Part shown: in pieces, positions 34,202 through 43,198 of the stretch
How positions within the stretch are numbered: position 1 is the stretch's first letter
How the letters are laid out: the number at the start of each line of letters is the position of its first letter
NCBI RefSeq assembly: GCF_001747105.1
Contig: NZ_MDGQ01000005.1
Location: forward strand, 1,798,001 to 1,862,000
Origin: Roseivirga misakiensis
GTDB taxonomy: Bacteria; Bacteroidota; Bacteroidia; Cytophagales; Cyclobacteriaceae
Reading direction: 5' to 3'
Length of the DNA: 64,000 bases
The notes under the pieces: model-generated
The model's database searches: none
What the model was told of the DNA's origin: nothing
The model's input: only the letters and a program-made list of their open reading frames with translations
Translations under genes and position numbers: made by a program

Positions 34202-34765
34202 ATGACTGATTCAGACTTTCTACACTTATTTATAGAAGAGCCGATTTATATTATCGATGGCGAGGGACCCGATATGGCTGTCAGTAAGGATGAATCATCG
34301 CCAATCGCAAATCCTACCCCTCTGAAAGAAGAGACACCCGAAATAGCATCATCCGTTGTCGAAGAACCTGCTGCTCCAGTCTATGTGAAGCCTTTGCCAA
34401 CCCTTGGCGAGAACTTGAAACACTGTATTGTTTTGGTCGATTCGGCTGAAGAGATACTGGAAGAACCTCTTAAAGCTTTACTGTACAAAATCATGGGTTC
34501 GGTAAAAAGAAACCCGGATGATATTTTGCTTGCCAATTGCCGTAATGCCGATAGCGATCAGCTTGAAGCCTTACTCGCCAATAATAACCATCGACATGTT
34601 CTTTCATTCGGTTGTGATTTACTACCGCAGTTGAAAGGTCTTGACAATTATGAGATTCAGCGTGAAGGGCCAAAATCCTTTATTAAAGGAGATTCCTTAG
34701 TCAACATTCAGGATGATGTAGAAAAGAAAAAAGCGCTTTGGAAAGCGCTTCAAGAAATGTTTTAG
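34202..34765 (+). CDS. hypothetical protein with acidic, proline-rich linker
   Basis: 187 residues. Residues 1-35 are followed by an acidic, proline-rich stretch (about 36-70, many E and P) and a compact alpha/beta domain (about 75-187; ILEEPLKALLYKIMGSVKRN; LLANCRNADSDQLEALL; HVLSFGCDLLP). I do not recognise it; a resemblance to DNA polymerase III psi-like proteins (HolD) is faint and unproven. Its last codons, KKKALWKALQ, overlap the hairpin of a terminator that serves the convergent TlpA gene. Confidence 0.6.
   Translation: MTDSDFLHLFIEEPIYIIDGEGPDMAVSKDESSPIANPTPLKEETPEIASSVVEEPAAPVYVKPLPTLGENLKHCIVLVDSAEEILEEPLKALLYKIMGSVKRNPDDILLANCRNADSDQLEALLANNNHRHVLSFGCDLLPQLKGLDNYEIQREGPKSFIKGDSLVNIQDDVEKKKALWKALQEMF
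34725..34750 (-). terminator. terminator of the alaS–gatB–tlpA operon inside the convergent coding sequence
   Basis: Read on the minus strand, AAGCGCTT (34750-34743), a TCCA loop and AAGCGCTT (34738-34731) form a perfect 8-bp stem followed by TTTTCTTTTC. It lies 33 bp beyond the TlpA stop, yet inside the last codons of the plus-strand hypothetical gene. Confidence 0.75.
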
Positions 34766-34782
34766 AGTTAGTTTCTGAGATA

Positions 34783-35895
34783 TTATTCCCCAAAAATACT
34801 TTCCAGTTTTCTCTGTAACATTATTCCCCTTAAGTTCTTACCAATTACGCGCCCTTCTGGGTCTAGTAAAAGAGCAAATGGAATAGCATTTACTTTATAA
34901 TCGATAGCAGCGATAGACTGGAAATACTTTATATCAGATACATGATTTGGCCAAACCAGGCCATCTTTTTCAATTGCATCTAGCCATTGTTCTCTAGTTC
35001 TATCCAAACTCACACTAAACACATCAAAACCTTTCTCATTGTACTTATTGTACATGTTGACAATATTTGGGTTTTCAGCTCTACAAGGCTTACACCAACC
35101 CGCCCAAAAGTCCAAAAGCACATATTTACCTTTCATATCAGACAGGCTTAAATTCTCTCCGTTAGGCTTAGGTAGCGTTATTTCTGGCGCCATATCACCA
35201 ATAGATACGGCTGGTTTAAAGAATGGTAGGCTTTGTGCGAAATAATCAACATCCTTGGCATTCGGGACATCTTTTTTGAGTTTGGTCACTAGCGAATCCA
35301 AGAAATAGTATTCGTCGGCCTTATTTGGGATATAATCAACAATTAAAAGCGCTACTAAAGACCCATCAAAGTCCCAAGCAAGTTCTTTTAATCGATCTAT
35401 TTTCTTCTGTTCTAGGCCAAGGCCTTCTTCCGTAAGTGATTTTAAGAGTTCTTGATCACCCGAATTTCTCGCGCTCACATAACGTTGGTTAAATGATCCC
35501 ACTAAACCCTGGTACTCATCAAGGAAGGCATAAAGTTTTTCTATGTTTTCAGCATCTTTCGAGCCACTCACGGTGATATTCGATCCTCCATCGCCTTCGG
35601 CTTCAATACTCAAATCCTCATCATCTAGTACAATCGTTTCGAACTGTTGGCCGTAAATATTGATTCTGTAGAAACTTGGGGTCTCTACCGCAACTTCAAT
35701 CTCGAAATTTCCTTTATGATCAGAATATACAGTTGTAACAGGGGTTATTTGTCCTTGTTCGTACTTCTCAAGAATCACCTCTCCTTGCGGAATGGCATTT
35801 TCAATCTTGCCTGTAATCTTTACTAGCCCATCGTTAGCGCTTCCACATGCCGTGATCATTCCAACTAAGACTAAAAGGACTATAAGTTTTTTCAT
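34783..35895 (-). CDS. DUF4369–TlpA thiol-disulfide lipoprotein
   Basis: 370 residues. Lipoprotein signal ending LLVLVGMITAC-GS; a DUF4369 domain at about 25-125 (ITGKIENAIPQGEVILEKYE); a helical middle; and a TlpA/thioredoxin domain from about 230 with the redox site WAGWCKPCRAENPNIV. Probably periplasmic and involved in disulfide reduction or cytochrome c maturation; this domain pair is characteristic of Bacteroidota. It starts 2 bp after gatB and may belong to the alaS–gatB transcript. Confidence 0.94.
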   Translation of the reverse strand: MKKLIVLLVLVGMITACGSANDGLVKITGKIENAIPQGEVILEKYEQGQITPVTTVYSDHKGNFEIEVAVETPSFYRINIYGQQFETIVLDDEDLSIEAEGDGGSNITVSGSKDAENIEKLYAFLDEYQGLVGSFNQRYVSARNSGDQELLKSLTEEGLGLEQKKIDRLKELAWDFDGSLVALLIVDYIPNKADEYYFLDSLVTKLKKDVPNAKDVDYFAQSLPFFKPAVSIGDMAPEITLPKPNGENLSLSDMKGKYVLLDFWAGWCKPCRAENPNIVNMYNKYNEKGFDVFSVSLDRTREQWLDAIEKDGLVWPNHVSDIKYFQSIAAIDYKVNAIPFALLLDPEGRVIGKNLRGIMLQRKLESIFGE

Positions 35896-35897
35896 TG

Positions 35898-37361
35898 TTA
35901 CTGATTTAACTTCTTATTCAATTTCTCCTTCAATACGCTCGGGTTTGCTTTGCCCCTACTCTTTTTCATGACTTCTCCCATGAACAAACCGAAGAGTTTC
36001 TTTTTACCCGCTTTATAGGCTTCAACTTCTTTGGGTAGTAAATGTAAGACTTCGTCAATCATATCATCGACGAAACTATCATCTTCGACAACCAACAAGT
36101 CATCTTCCTTTGCAATATCGAAAGCACTAAGTTCAGACTCTAGCATTTTTGGTAGAACATGATGAACGGCTACCTTCTGGCTGATCTTTTTCGATTCGGT
36201 AAGATTAATAAGCTCACCAAGCCGATCGCTTGAAATACCTAAGTCACTGATTCCCACATTCCGATCGTTCATCAGACTTTTTATCGTTCCATTTACCCAA
36301 TTTGCCGCGCTTTTCGGTTTCCCAACCTTTTCACATAACGCTTTAAAGTAAATTGCAGTTTCCTTCTCTTCCGTTAAAAGTGCCGTATCATAGTCAGTTA
36401 ACTGATAAACTTCCTCAAACTCTTTTCTGACCTCGGCTGGAGTTGAGGCCATTTCTCCTTTCAACGATTCAACAAATGCTGACTCTATAACTAATGGTGC
36501 TAAATCAGGACATGGAAAATACCGATAATCATTTAGGGTTTCTTTCATCCTCATACTCGCGGTTGTGCCAGTACCAGGGTCGAAAGTCCGAGTTTCCACT
36601 ATGATTTCTTTACCTTTCTTTAATAACCCAAGTTGTCGCTCTAATTCAAAAGAAATGGCTCGCCTCACATGATTAAACGAATTCATATTCTTAATCTCGA
36701 CCTTGCTACCCAGTTTTGAGGCAGTCTCTGGCATAATGGAAATATTTGCATCGCACCTAAACTCCCCTTTTTCCATATTCGCCTCGCTGATACCCAGATA
36801 GCGTACTATTCGTCTGATCTCTTGCAAAAAAGCCGCGGCCTCTTCGGGTCCTTGAATCACTGGTTTGGTCACAATTTCAATCAATGGACTTCCAGCTCGG
36901 TTCAAATCGATCAATGTCGCATCTCCCTCATCATGAACCGATTTACCCGCATCTTCCTCCATATGAATATGGTCTAAGGCAACTTGGGTCTGTGAAAGGT
37001 CTTTACCTATGATTTCGACAAAACCACCTTGACATATCGGTGTTTTGTCTTGTGTTGTTTGATACCCCTTGGGTAAGTCTGGATAGAAATAGCTCTTTCG
37101 CGCAAAGTGATTGATCTGAGTAATTTCACAATGACAAGCTAGCCCCATTAAGACAGCCTTTTTGACTACCTCCCGGTTTAGGACTGGGAGCGTTCCAGGA
37201 TGACCTAACGATATAGCACTGATATGCTCATTTGGTAATGCATCGGCGCTATTCGGATCGGAAGAAAAGATTTTTGATTCAGTATTCAGCTGAACATGAA
37301 CCTCCAACCCTACTACGGCTTTAAATCCCGCTTGGGTCAATTTGGTCAACGCCTCATTCAC
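35898..37361 (-). CDS. gatB: Asp-tRNA(Asn)/Glu-tRNA(Gln) amidotransferase subunit B
   Basis: 487 residues. Hallmarks: AVVGLEVHVQLNTESKIFSS at the N-terminus, KSYFYPDLPKGYQ, and the C-terminal helical YqeY-like region that reads tRNA. GatB holds the ATP-dependent kinase site of the GatCAB complex. Starts at GTG, whose last bases overlap the alaS stop (GTGA). gatA and gatC are not in the window. Confidence 0.97.
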   Translation of the reverse strand: MNEALTKLTQAGFKAVVGLEVHVQLNTESKIFSSDPNSADALPNEHISAISLGHPGTLPVLNREVVKKAVLMGLACHCEITQINHFARKSYFYPDLPKGYQTTQDKTPICQGGFVEIIGKDLSQTQVALDHIHMEEDAGKSVHDEGDATLIDLNRAGSPLIEIVTKPVIQGPEEAAAFLQEIRRIVRYLGISEANMEKGEFRCDANISIMPETASKLGSKVEIKNMNSFNHVRRAISFELERQLGLLKKGKEIIVETRTFDPGTGTTASMRMKETLNDYRYFPCPDLAPLVIESAFVESLKGEMASTPAEVRKEFEEVYQLTDYDTALLTEEKETAIYFKALCEKVGKPKSAANWVNGTIKSLMNDRNVGISDLGISSDRLGELINLTESKKISQKVAVHHVLPKMLESELSAFDIAKEDDLLVVEDDSFVDDMIDEVLHLLPKEVEAYKAGKKKLFGLFMGEVMKKSRGKANPSVLKEKLNKKLNQ

Positions 37362-39988
37362 AAGGCCGCTATCATCTCGTTGGCCTTGATCTCTACTTTA
37401 TCTAGACCAAAAAGATCTTTTCCACCCGCTGTAGCAAAGAAAGGTTGACCACCACCACCACCCTTAATTTCTTTAGCCAATTCACGGACCATCTGACCCG
37501 CATTAAGCCCTTTTTCTTTCACCAAATTATCAGCTATAATCACTGCAATTTGTGGTTTTCCGTCAATATCAGCAGCCAATACTGCCACTAAATTTTCGAC
37601 TTCATTCTTTAACTCAAACGCGAGCTTCTTTAAACCATCTGCATTTGGTAAAAGTACTTTTGCTACTAAAGCGTTGAAGCCATCTTGAGCACTAACTTCC
37701 TCCAGCAAACTCTTTTTCAAAACGTTTGCTTGTTTAGCATAAAGCGTGTCGATAATCTTGGTCAATCTTTTTTGGCCATCCATCAGATCAGTGATTGCTT
37801 TGGTTAGATCCTTTGGATTTTTCAGGACATCTCTCACCTCGCTCAAGGCTTTATCTTGTGCTTGAACATGTTCAAATGCTTTGGGACCCGTATAAGCTTC
37901 AATTCTCCTAATACCGGCTGCTACTGCACTTTCCGAAACAATCTTAAATAAACCGATGTCTCCCGTCGCATTGACGTGAGTTCCTCCACAAAGTTCTACC
38001 GAGTATTTCGGATCGAAAATGATGACTCTCACAAAATCGCCATATTTCTCACCAAATAAAGCCATCGCGCCTAAAGACTTGGCTTGATCGATCGGTACGT
38101 TACGTTTCTCATCTAAGGCAATGTTCTGACGAATTCGGTCGTTCACGATTCGCTCAATCTCAACGATTTGTTCATCTTCAACCTTTGAAAAATGAGAAAA
38201 GTCAAATCGTAATACCTGGTCAGAAACAAGTGATCCCTTTTGCTGAACATGTGTTCCTAAAACATCTCTCAGGGCAGCGTGTAAAAGGTGGGTTGCACTG
38301 TGGTTCCCTTTAATTAGCACCCTTCTGTCCTCATTAATTGTAGCTCTAAACGTCGCAGAAGGATTTTCTGGAAGTTTATCGGTAAAGTGAACGATAAGAT
38401 CATTCTCTTTCTTAGTATCTAATACTTTAATGGTTTCTGTGTCGCTCGTCAGCAAACCAGTATCACCAATTTGACCACCACTTTCTCCATAAAATGGTGT
38501 TTTCTCCAATACAACCTGATAAACCGTTCTTTTTGCCTCTTTTATCTCGCGATACTTGATGATCGTCGTATCGGTGGCTACTTCATCATATCCAATAAAT
38601 GCAACGGATGCCTCATCATTCACGGTGATCCAATCACCCTTTTCAGAAACAGCATCAGCTTTCGAACGCTGCTTTTGCACGTTCATGGCCTTTTCAAAGC
38701 CTGCTTCGTCAATCGAAAGGTTATGCTCACGAGCGATTAAAGCAGTTAAATCTATTGGGAACCCAAAAGTATCGTACAATTCGAAAACCTCTTGTCCTGG
38801 AATGGTTTGTTCTCCAGACTTGCTAAGCCTTTGTTTGATTTGTTCTAACCGCTTCAGGCCATTTTCGAGGGTTCTTAAAAAAGACGCTTCCTCTTCTTTG
38901 ATCACTTTAGCAATCAAGTCTTTCTGACTTTCAAGCTCATCGAAGAACCCCTTGTATTGACTTGCTAGAACAGCCACTAATTCGTGTAGAAATGGTTCGT
39001 TTAGGTTTAGAAATGTATATCCATACCGTACAGCACGCCTCAGAATTCTACGAATAACGTAACCTGCTTTATTATTTGATGGTAGTTGATCATCGGCGAT
39101 CGCAAAAGAAATAGCCCTGATGTGATCAACAATAACCCTTATAGCAATATCTGTCTCTTCCTTTTCGCCATACTCAATGCCAGCTTTTTTAGACACAGCA
39201 TCAATCAAAGGCATGAACACATCCGTGTCATAATTAGAGTGTTTACCCTGTAGGGCCATCGCCAAACGTTCGAACCCCATTCCTGTATCGATATGCTGTG
39301 CAGGCAGGTTTTCAAGGTGTCCATCTGATTTACGATCAAATTGCATGAAAACCAGGTTCCATACCTCTATAACCTGTGGGTGATCTTGGTTCACCAATTC
39401 TTTGCCAGGAACTTTAGCCCTTTCTTCCTCCGATCGCAAATCGATATGTAATTCAGAGCATGGACCACAAGGACCGGTATCTCCCATTTCCCAGAAGTTG
39501 TCCTTTTTGTCTCCATTCAATATTCTGGATTCATCTATAAACGCCTTCCAATAATCGTAGGCTTCTTGATCAAAAGCTAAATTATCCTCTTTGTCTCCTT
39601 CAAATACGGTTACATATAAACGGTCTTTTTCTAACCCATAAACTTCAATCAAAAGCTCCCACGCCCAACTGATAGCGTCTTTTTTGAAATAATCACCAAA
39701 AGACCAGTTACCAAGCATTTCGAACATGGTGTGGTGATAAGTATCTATACCTACCTCCTCTAAGTCGTTGTGCTTACCCGAAACGCGCAAACATTTTTGA
39801 CTATTTACCGCACGGGTGTAGTCTGCGGTGGCGTTGCCTAGAAACAAGTCCTTAAATTGGTTCATGCCAGCATTGGTAAACATTAAAGTAGGATCACTTT
39901 TTAGCACCATTGGCGCGGACGGAACGAACTTATGTTTCTTTGATTCAAAGAATTCTATAAACTTCGATCTTATCTCTCTAGACTCCAT
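37358..39988 (-). CDS. alaS: alanine–tRNA ligase
   Basis: 876 residues. Class II motifs appear near the N-terminus (HHTMFEMLGNWSFGDYFKKD; FWEMGDTGPCGPCSE), the editing domain has the HSATHLLHAAL and CGGTHV zinc sites, and the C-terminal DHHA1 region ends with GGGGGQPFFATAGGK. It charges tRNA-Ala and edits Ser and Gly mischarging. The stop overlaps the gatB start by 4 bp, giving a two-gene translation operon (with the TlpA gene third), divergent from the M23 peptidase. Confidence 0.98.
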   Translation of the reverse strand: MESREIRSKFIEFFESKKHKFVPSAPMVLKSDPTLMFTNAGMNQFKDLFLGNATADYTRAVNSQKCLRVSGKHNDLEEVGIDTYHHTMFEMLGNWSFGDYFKKDAISWAWELLIEVYGLEKDRLYVTVFEGDKEDNLAFDQEAYDYWKAFIDESRILNGDKKDNFWEMGDTGPCGPCSELHIDLRSEEERAKVPGKELVNQDHPQVIEVWNLVFMQFDRKSDGHLENLPAQHIDTGMGFERLAMALQGKHSNYDTDVFMPLIDAVSKKAGIEYGEKEETDIAIRVIVDHIRAISFAIADDQLPSNNKAGYVIRRILRRAVRYGYTFLNLNEPFLHELVAVLASQYKGFFDELESQKDLIAKVIKEEEASFLRTLENGLKRLEQIKQRLSKSGEQTIPGQEVFELYDTFGFPIDLTALIAREHNLSIDEAGFEKAMNVQKQRSKADAVSEKGDWITVNDEASVAFIGYDEVATDTTIIKYREIKEAKRTVYQVVLEKTPFYGESGGQIGDTGLLTSDTETIKVLDTKKENDLIVHFTDKLPENPSATFRATINEDRRVLIKGNHSATHLLHAALRDVLGTHVQQKGSLVSDQVLRFDFSHFSKVEDEQIVEIERIVNDRIRQNIALDEKRNVPIDQAKSLGAMALFGEKYGDFVRVIIFDPKYSVELCGGTHVNATGDIGLFKIVSESAVAAGIRRIEAYTGPKAFEHVQAQDKALSEVRDVLKNPKDLTKAITDLMDGQKRLTKIIDTLYAKQANVLKKSLLEEVSAQDGFNALVAKVLLPNADGLKKLAFELKNEVENLVAVLAADIDGKPQIAVIIADNLVKEKGLNAGQMVRELAKEIKGGGGGQPFFATAGGKDLFGLDKVEIKANEMIAAL

Positions 39989-40007
39989 ATTTTGGATGAT
40001 TATCGGA

Positions 40008-40040
40008 TTGAAACCGTTAGATTAATTTTTATTATTTTTG
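40008..40040 (+). promoter_or_regulatory. candidate TTG...TAnnTTTG promoter of the M23 peptidase
   Basis: TTG at 40008-40010 and TATTTTTG at 40033-40040 are 22 bp apart, within the 17-23 bp range reported for Bacteroidota. The start codon follows 60 bp later. Confidence 0.5.
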
Positions 40041-40100
40041 CGATACCCAAGCATCTGAAGCAAAGCCACAAAATTAGGAGATTTTCAAAAAGGATTCTTA

Positions 40101-41093
40101 ATGTCGAAAATAAAATATTACTACGATACCGAGACTTGCAAGTACGAGCGAGTTAAGATCAAAAAAAGTGACGTAGTTATCAATGCGTTGGGATTTTTAT
40201 CACTTTCCATGGTAATCGCTGTGGGCATGGTTTTCGTCTTATCTACTTACTTTGCTTCCCCTAAAGAAACAGCGCTAATTCGCGAAAATGAGGAGCTGAA
40301 ACTGTATTATGATTTAATGCAGGAACAAGTGGCTAGCATGGACGATATGTTAGACGTACTTCAAGAAAAAGACGATCACGTTTACCGAACTGTATTTGAA
40401 GCTGAACCTATTCCACAAACAATTCGTGAAGCGGGCTCAGGCGGCGCTCTAAAATATAGAAACCTTCTGGAAAGCGACTTGGCCAACAAAGACCTTGTAG
40501 TCGGCACGCTCAATAAGATAGATAAGGTTAAGAAAAAGATTTATATCCAAACGAAGTCATATGACGAGGTGATGGAGTTGGCCAGAAATAAAGAAGATTA
40601 TTACGCGGCGATGCCTGCCATGCAACCAGTTTCTAACAAAGAATTGAGAAGACTTTCTTCTGGTTTTGGTAGACGTACCGACCCGATTCTGAAGGTTAAG
40701 AAGATGCACTATGGTACCGATTTTTCTGCGGAACGTGGTACTCCAATTTATGCCACTGCCGACGGCACCATCACAAAGGCTAGAAAAGACTTTAGTGGTT
40801 TAGGTCACCATATTAAGATCGATCATGGCTTTGGCTTTGAAACCCTTTATGGTCACATGAGCCGTTTTGCTGTAAAAGTTGGGCAAAAGGTAAAACGAGG
40901 AGACGTTATCGGTTACGTTGGGAACACTGGAAAATCGACTGCCCCTCACCTACATTATGAAGTCCATGTAAAAGGCAAAGCCGTAAATCCTATCAACTAT
41001 TTCTATCAAGACTTAACGGCCGAGGAATACGAAGAACTATTAAGACTTTCTTCTATCGAGAATCAGTCATTAGGTTCCTATTCAAATCGATAG
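40101..41093 (+). CDS. M23-family murein metallopeptidase
   Basis: 330 residues. One N-terminal membrane helix (FLSLSMVIAVGMVFVLSTYF), a coiled-coil periplasmic section at about 55-120, then the M23/LytM domain at about 195-305. The LytM zinc ligands are present: H and D in MHYGTDFSAE, H in LYGHMSRF region, and HLHYEV. It cleaves cross-links in peptidoglycan or activates an amidase. Inner-membrane anchored. It diverges from alaS across 112 bp with a good promoter. Confidence 0.95.
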   Translation: MSKIKYYYDTETCKYERVKIKKSDVVINALGFLSLSMVIAVGMVFVLSTYFASPKETALIRENEELKLYYDLMQEQVASMDDMLDVLQEKDDHVYRTVFEAEPIPQTIREAGSGGALKYRNLLESDLANKDLVVGTLNKIDKVKKKIYIQTKSYDEVMELARNKEDYYAAMPAMQPVSNKELRRLSSGFGRRTDPILKVKKMHYGTDFSAERGTPIYATADGTITKARKDFSGLGHHIKIDHGFGFETLYGHMSRFAVKVGQKVKRGDVIGYVGNTGKSTAPHLHYEVHVKGKAVNPINYFYQDLTAEEYEELLRLSSIENQSLGSYSNR

Positions 41094-41169
41094 CTAAAAG
41101 TTTCATCCGCAGAGAGTTTAATTTTAGTTGTTAAAGCTATTGTTGACACATATTTTGTAACTTTCTGAA

Positions 41170-41508
41170 ATGCCGTATAAAGAGAAGCCTATAGTTAAAA
41201 AGTATTTCACCATTGGTGAAGTAGCTAAACTATTAGGCGTTGCCACTTCTCTCATACGTTTCTGGGAAACTCAATTTGACTTTATTCGGCCGAAAAAGAA
41301 TGCCAAGGGCAACAGAAAATTCACCCAAGACGACCTAAAAAAGCTCAAGCTAGTCTATCATTTGGTCAAAGAGAAAGGATACACACTTCAAGGAGCTCAA
41401 GAGCATATTAAAAATAGTAAGGACAGCGTGGATGATAAAGCGGAGATTATAGAGTCGCTAAGAAACGTTCGCTCATTTCTCGAGGAAATGAAAAAGAACT
41501 TACCTTGA
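41170..41508 (+). CDS. MerR-family transcriptional regulator
   Basis: 112 residues. A winged helix at the N-terminus (YFTIGEVAKLLGVATSLIRF; WETQFDFIRPKKNAKGNRKF) and a helical tail. It lacks the extra C-terminal effector domain of classic MerR proteins. The stop TGA overlaps the TTG start of dprA (TTGA), so the two are translationally coupled; a link to competence or DNA processing is inference from position. Confidence 0.92.
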   Translation: MPYKEKPIVKKYFTIGEVAKLLGVATSLIRFWETQFDFIRPKKNAKGNRKFTQDDLKKLKLVYHLVKEKGYTLQGAQEHIKNSKDSVDDKAEIIESLRNVRSFLEEMKKNLP

Positions 41509-42614
41509 CCTCCGAAAAGCGTTATCAAATTGCGCTTTCTCTCATATCAGGTATAGGTCCAGTTTTATCCAAACAACTTCTCAATCACTTCGGCACTCCC
41601 GAAAACATCTTTCAAGCATCAAAAGGTAGCATTGCGAAAGTTGAAGGCATAGGTGCTAAATTGTCCAGACTCTTATCCAATCAAGACACCTTACTTAAGC
41701 AAGCAGATGCCATCATTGAGGGTTCCGCTAAAGCCGAAGTCGAGATACATTTTTACAAAGACTTATCCTATCCAAAAAGACTCCTGAACATATCAGATGC
41801 TCCGCTAATTCTCTATTCGAGAGGAAAAACTAATCTAAACCCGCTGAAATCAATTGGTATAGTTGGTACAAGAAAATCGACTAAATATGGTGCGGATACT
41901 ACAGAAAAAATCATGGCCTCAGCTAGATCAAATGAACCTACGATTTTCTCTGGATTGGCTTATGGAATTGATATAAAAGCACACGAAGAAGCTCTAAAAC
42001 AAGACTTACCTACCATTGGGGTGCTTGCTTGCGGATTAGATCAGGTTTATCCAGCTGGTAATCGGCCCATAGCTAGAAAAATGCTCAACAACGGTGGATT
42101 GATAAGTGAATACCCTGTGGGTACAAAAGCTGACCCGCGCTTTTTTCCAGCCCGCAATAGAATAATTGCTGGGCTTTCAGATGCTTTGATCATTGTAGAA
42201 GCTGCAAAAAAGGGTGGCGCTCTGATCACAGGAAATTTGGCGCATGGATATGATAAACCCGTTTTTGCCGTTCCTGGTCAATTGGATAAATCAAATTCGG
42301 CTGGTTGTAACCAGTTGATCAAAACAATGAAAGCCACTATTTATACTGATTTTCAAGATGTAGTTGAAGCATTGAATTGGGATATTTCTGAACCAGAAAG
42401 GCTTACCGTTTTAACCAGTAAACTTGAACGCCTTACGGGCCGAGAAAAAACCGTTGTTGACACTATGCTCAAAAATAATCAACAGATGAGTATTGATGAT
42501 CTTAGTTGGCAAAGTCAAATCCCGTTAAACCAGTTAGCCTCAATTTTGCTACAGCTTGAATTTGAGGGGTTGGTTACTCCTTTACCGGGAAAAGAATTCC
42601 GGCTTTGTTCGTAA
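41505..42614 (+). CDS. dprA: DNA-processing protein DprA
   Basis: 369 residues. A helix-hairpin-helix N-terminus (ISGIGPVLSKQLLNHFGTPE), the Rossmann-like DprA core (GIVGTRKSTKYGADTTEKIM; FSGLAYGIDIKAHEEAL; GLISEYPVGTKADPRFFPAR; GGALITGNLAHGYDKPVFAV) and a C-terminal winged helix. It loads RecA on incoming single-stranded DNA in natural transformation. The TTG start overlaps the merR stop by 4 bp. Confidence 0.96.
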   Translation: MTSEKRYQIALSLISGIGPVLSKQLLNHFGTPENIFQASKGSIAKVEGIGAKLSRLLSNQDTLLKQADAIIEGSAKAEVEIHFYKDLSYPKRLLNISDAPLILYSRGKTNLNPLKSIGIVGTRKSTKYGADTTEKIMASARSNEPTIFSGLAYGIDIKAHEEALKQDLPTIGVLACGLDQVYPAGNRPIARKMLNNGGLISEYPVGTKADPRFFPARNRIIAGLSDALIIVEAAKKGGALITGNLAHGYDKPVFAVPGQLDKSNSAGCNQLIKTMKATIYTDFQDVVEALNWDISEPERLTVLTSKLERLTGREKTVVDTMLKNNQQMSIDDLSWQSQIPLNQLASILLQLEFEGLVTPLPGKEFRLCS

Positions 42615-42658
42615 AACTTGCAATACATACCTAGTTATTTCGTGTAGTATTCATTGCT

Positions 42659-43195
42659 ATGCGCCTTCTCTTTTCATTCATTTTATTCTGCTCTTTCAAT
42701 GCTTCTTTAATGGGTCAAGACACGCTTTTCTATCGTCAAGATTGGGGTGAATTCGTAAAACATGATTTATTCATTGGCTACAACGGTAGCCCAACTGAAA
42801 ACAGTCAACTCAGAGATAATTATCATAGTATAGAATTGGGAATCTGGCGTTCTAAAGTCTTGAATTACAACCACCCTGCTAGTGCATCGGTATATTTTAG
42901 CCAAGAATTAGGACTCGCGACAGGCGATTTTATTCATGGAACTAAATTCGGTGGTCAAGTTACTGCCATGATGTACATTTTAGGAGCGGAAGTAACGCAT
43001 CACACGGACTATGACTCACATTCTGTCACTTTCTCTCCTTTCATGGGGATAGGCGCATACTCTTTTCGGGCCATTTTTGCTTGGAGATTGCGGTTTACGA
43101 ATAAAGATTTCTTGCCACTTAGCGCTTTAAACGTCAATGTCTCATTCAAGGTATTTGGTATCAAAAGTAAGAAGGTGCGCGGTTACCCTTATTAA
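42659..43195 (+). CDS. secreted beta-rich protein, possible outer-membrane barrel
   Basis: 178 residues with a signal peptide (LLFSFILFCSFNASLMGQ). The rest alternates polar and hydrophobic residues in strands (SIELGIWRSKVLNYN; ASVYFSQELGLA; FSPFMGIGAYSFRAIFAWRL; LNVNVSFKVFGIKSK), suggesting a small outer-membrane barrel. It ends 3 bp from the convergent serine hydrolase. No recognised family. Confidence 0.55.
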   Translation: MRLLFSFILFCSFNASLMGQDTLFYRQDWGEFVKHDLFIGYNGSPTENSQLRDNYHSIELGIWRSKVLNYNHPASASVYFSQELGLATGDFIHGTKFGGQVTAMMYILGAEVTHHTDYDSHSVTFSPFMGIGAYSFRAIFAWRLRFTNKDFLPLSALNVNVSFKVFGIKSKKVRGYPY

Positions 43196-43198
43196 TAA

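Noticed and set aside
34202-34765. DNA polymerase III psi subunit (HolD)
   Set aside because: The resemblance is limited to a helical segment and cannot be supported by eye.
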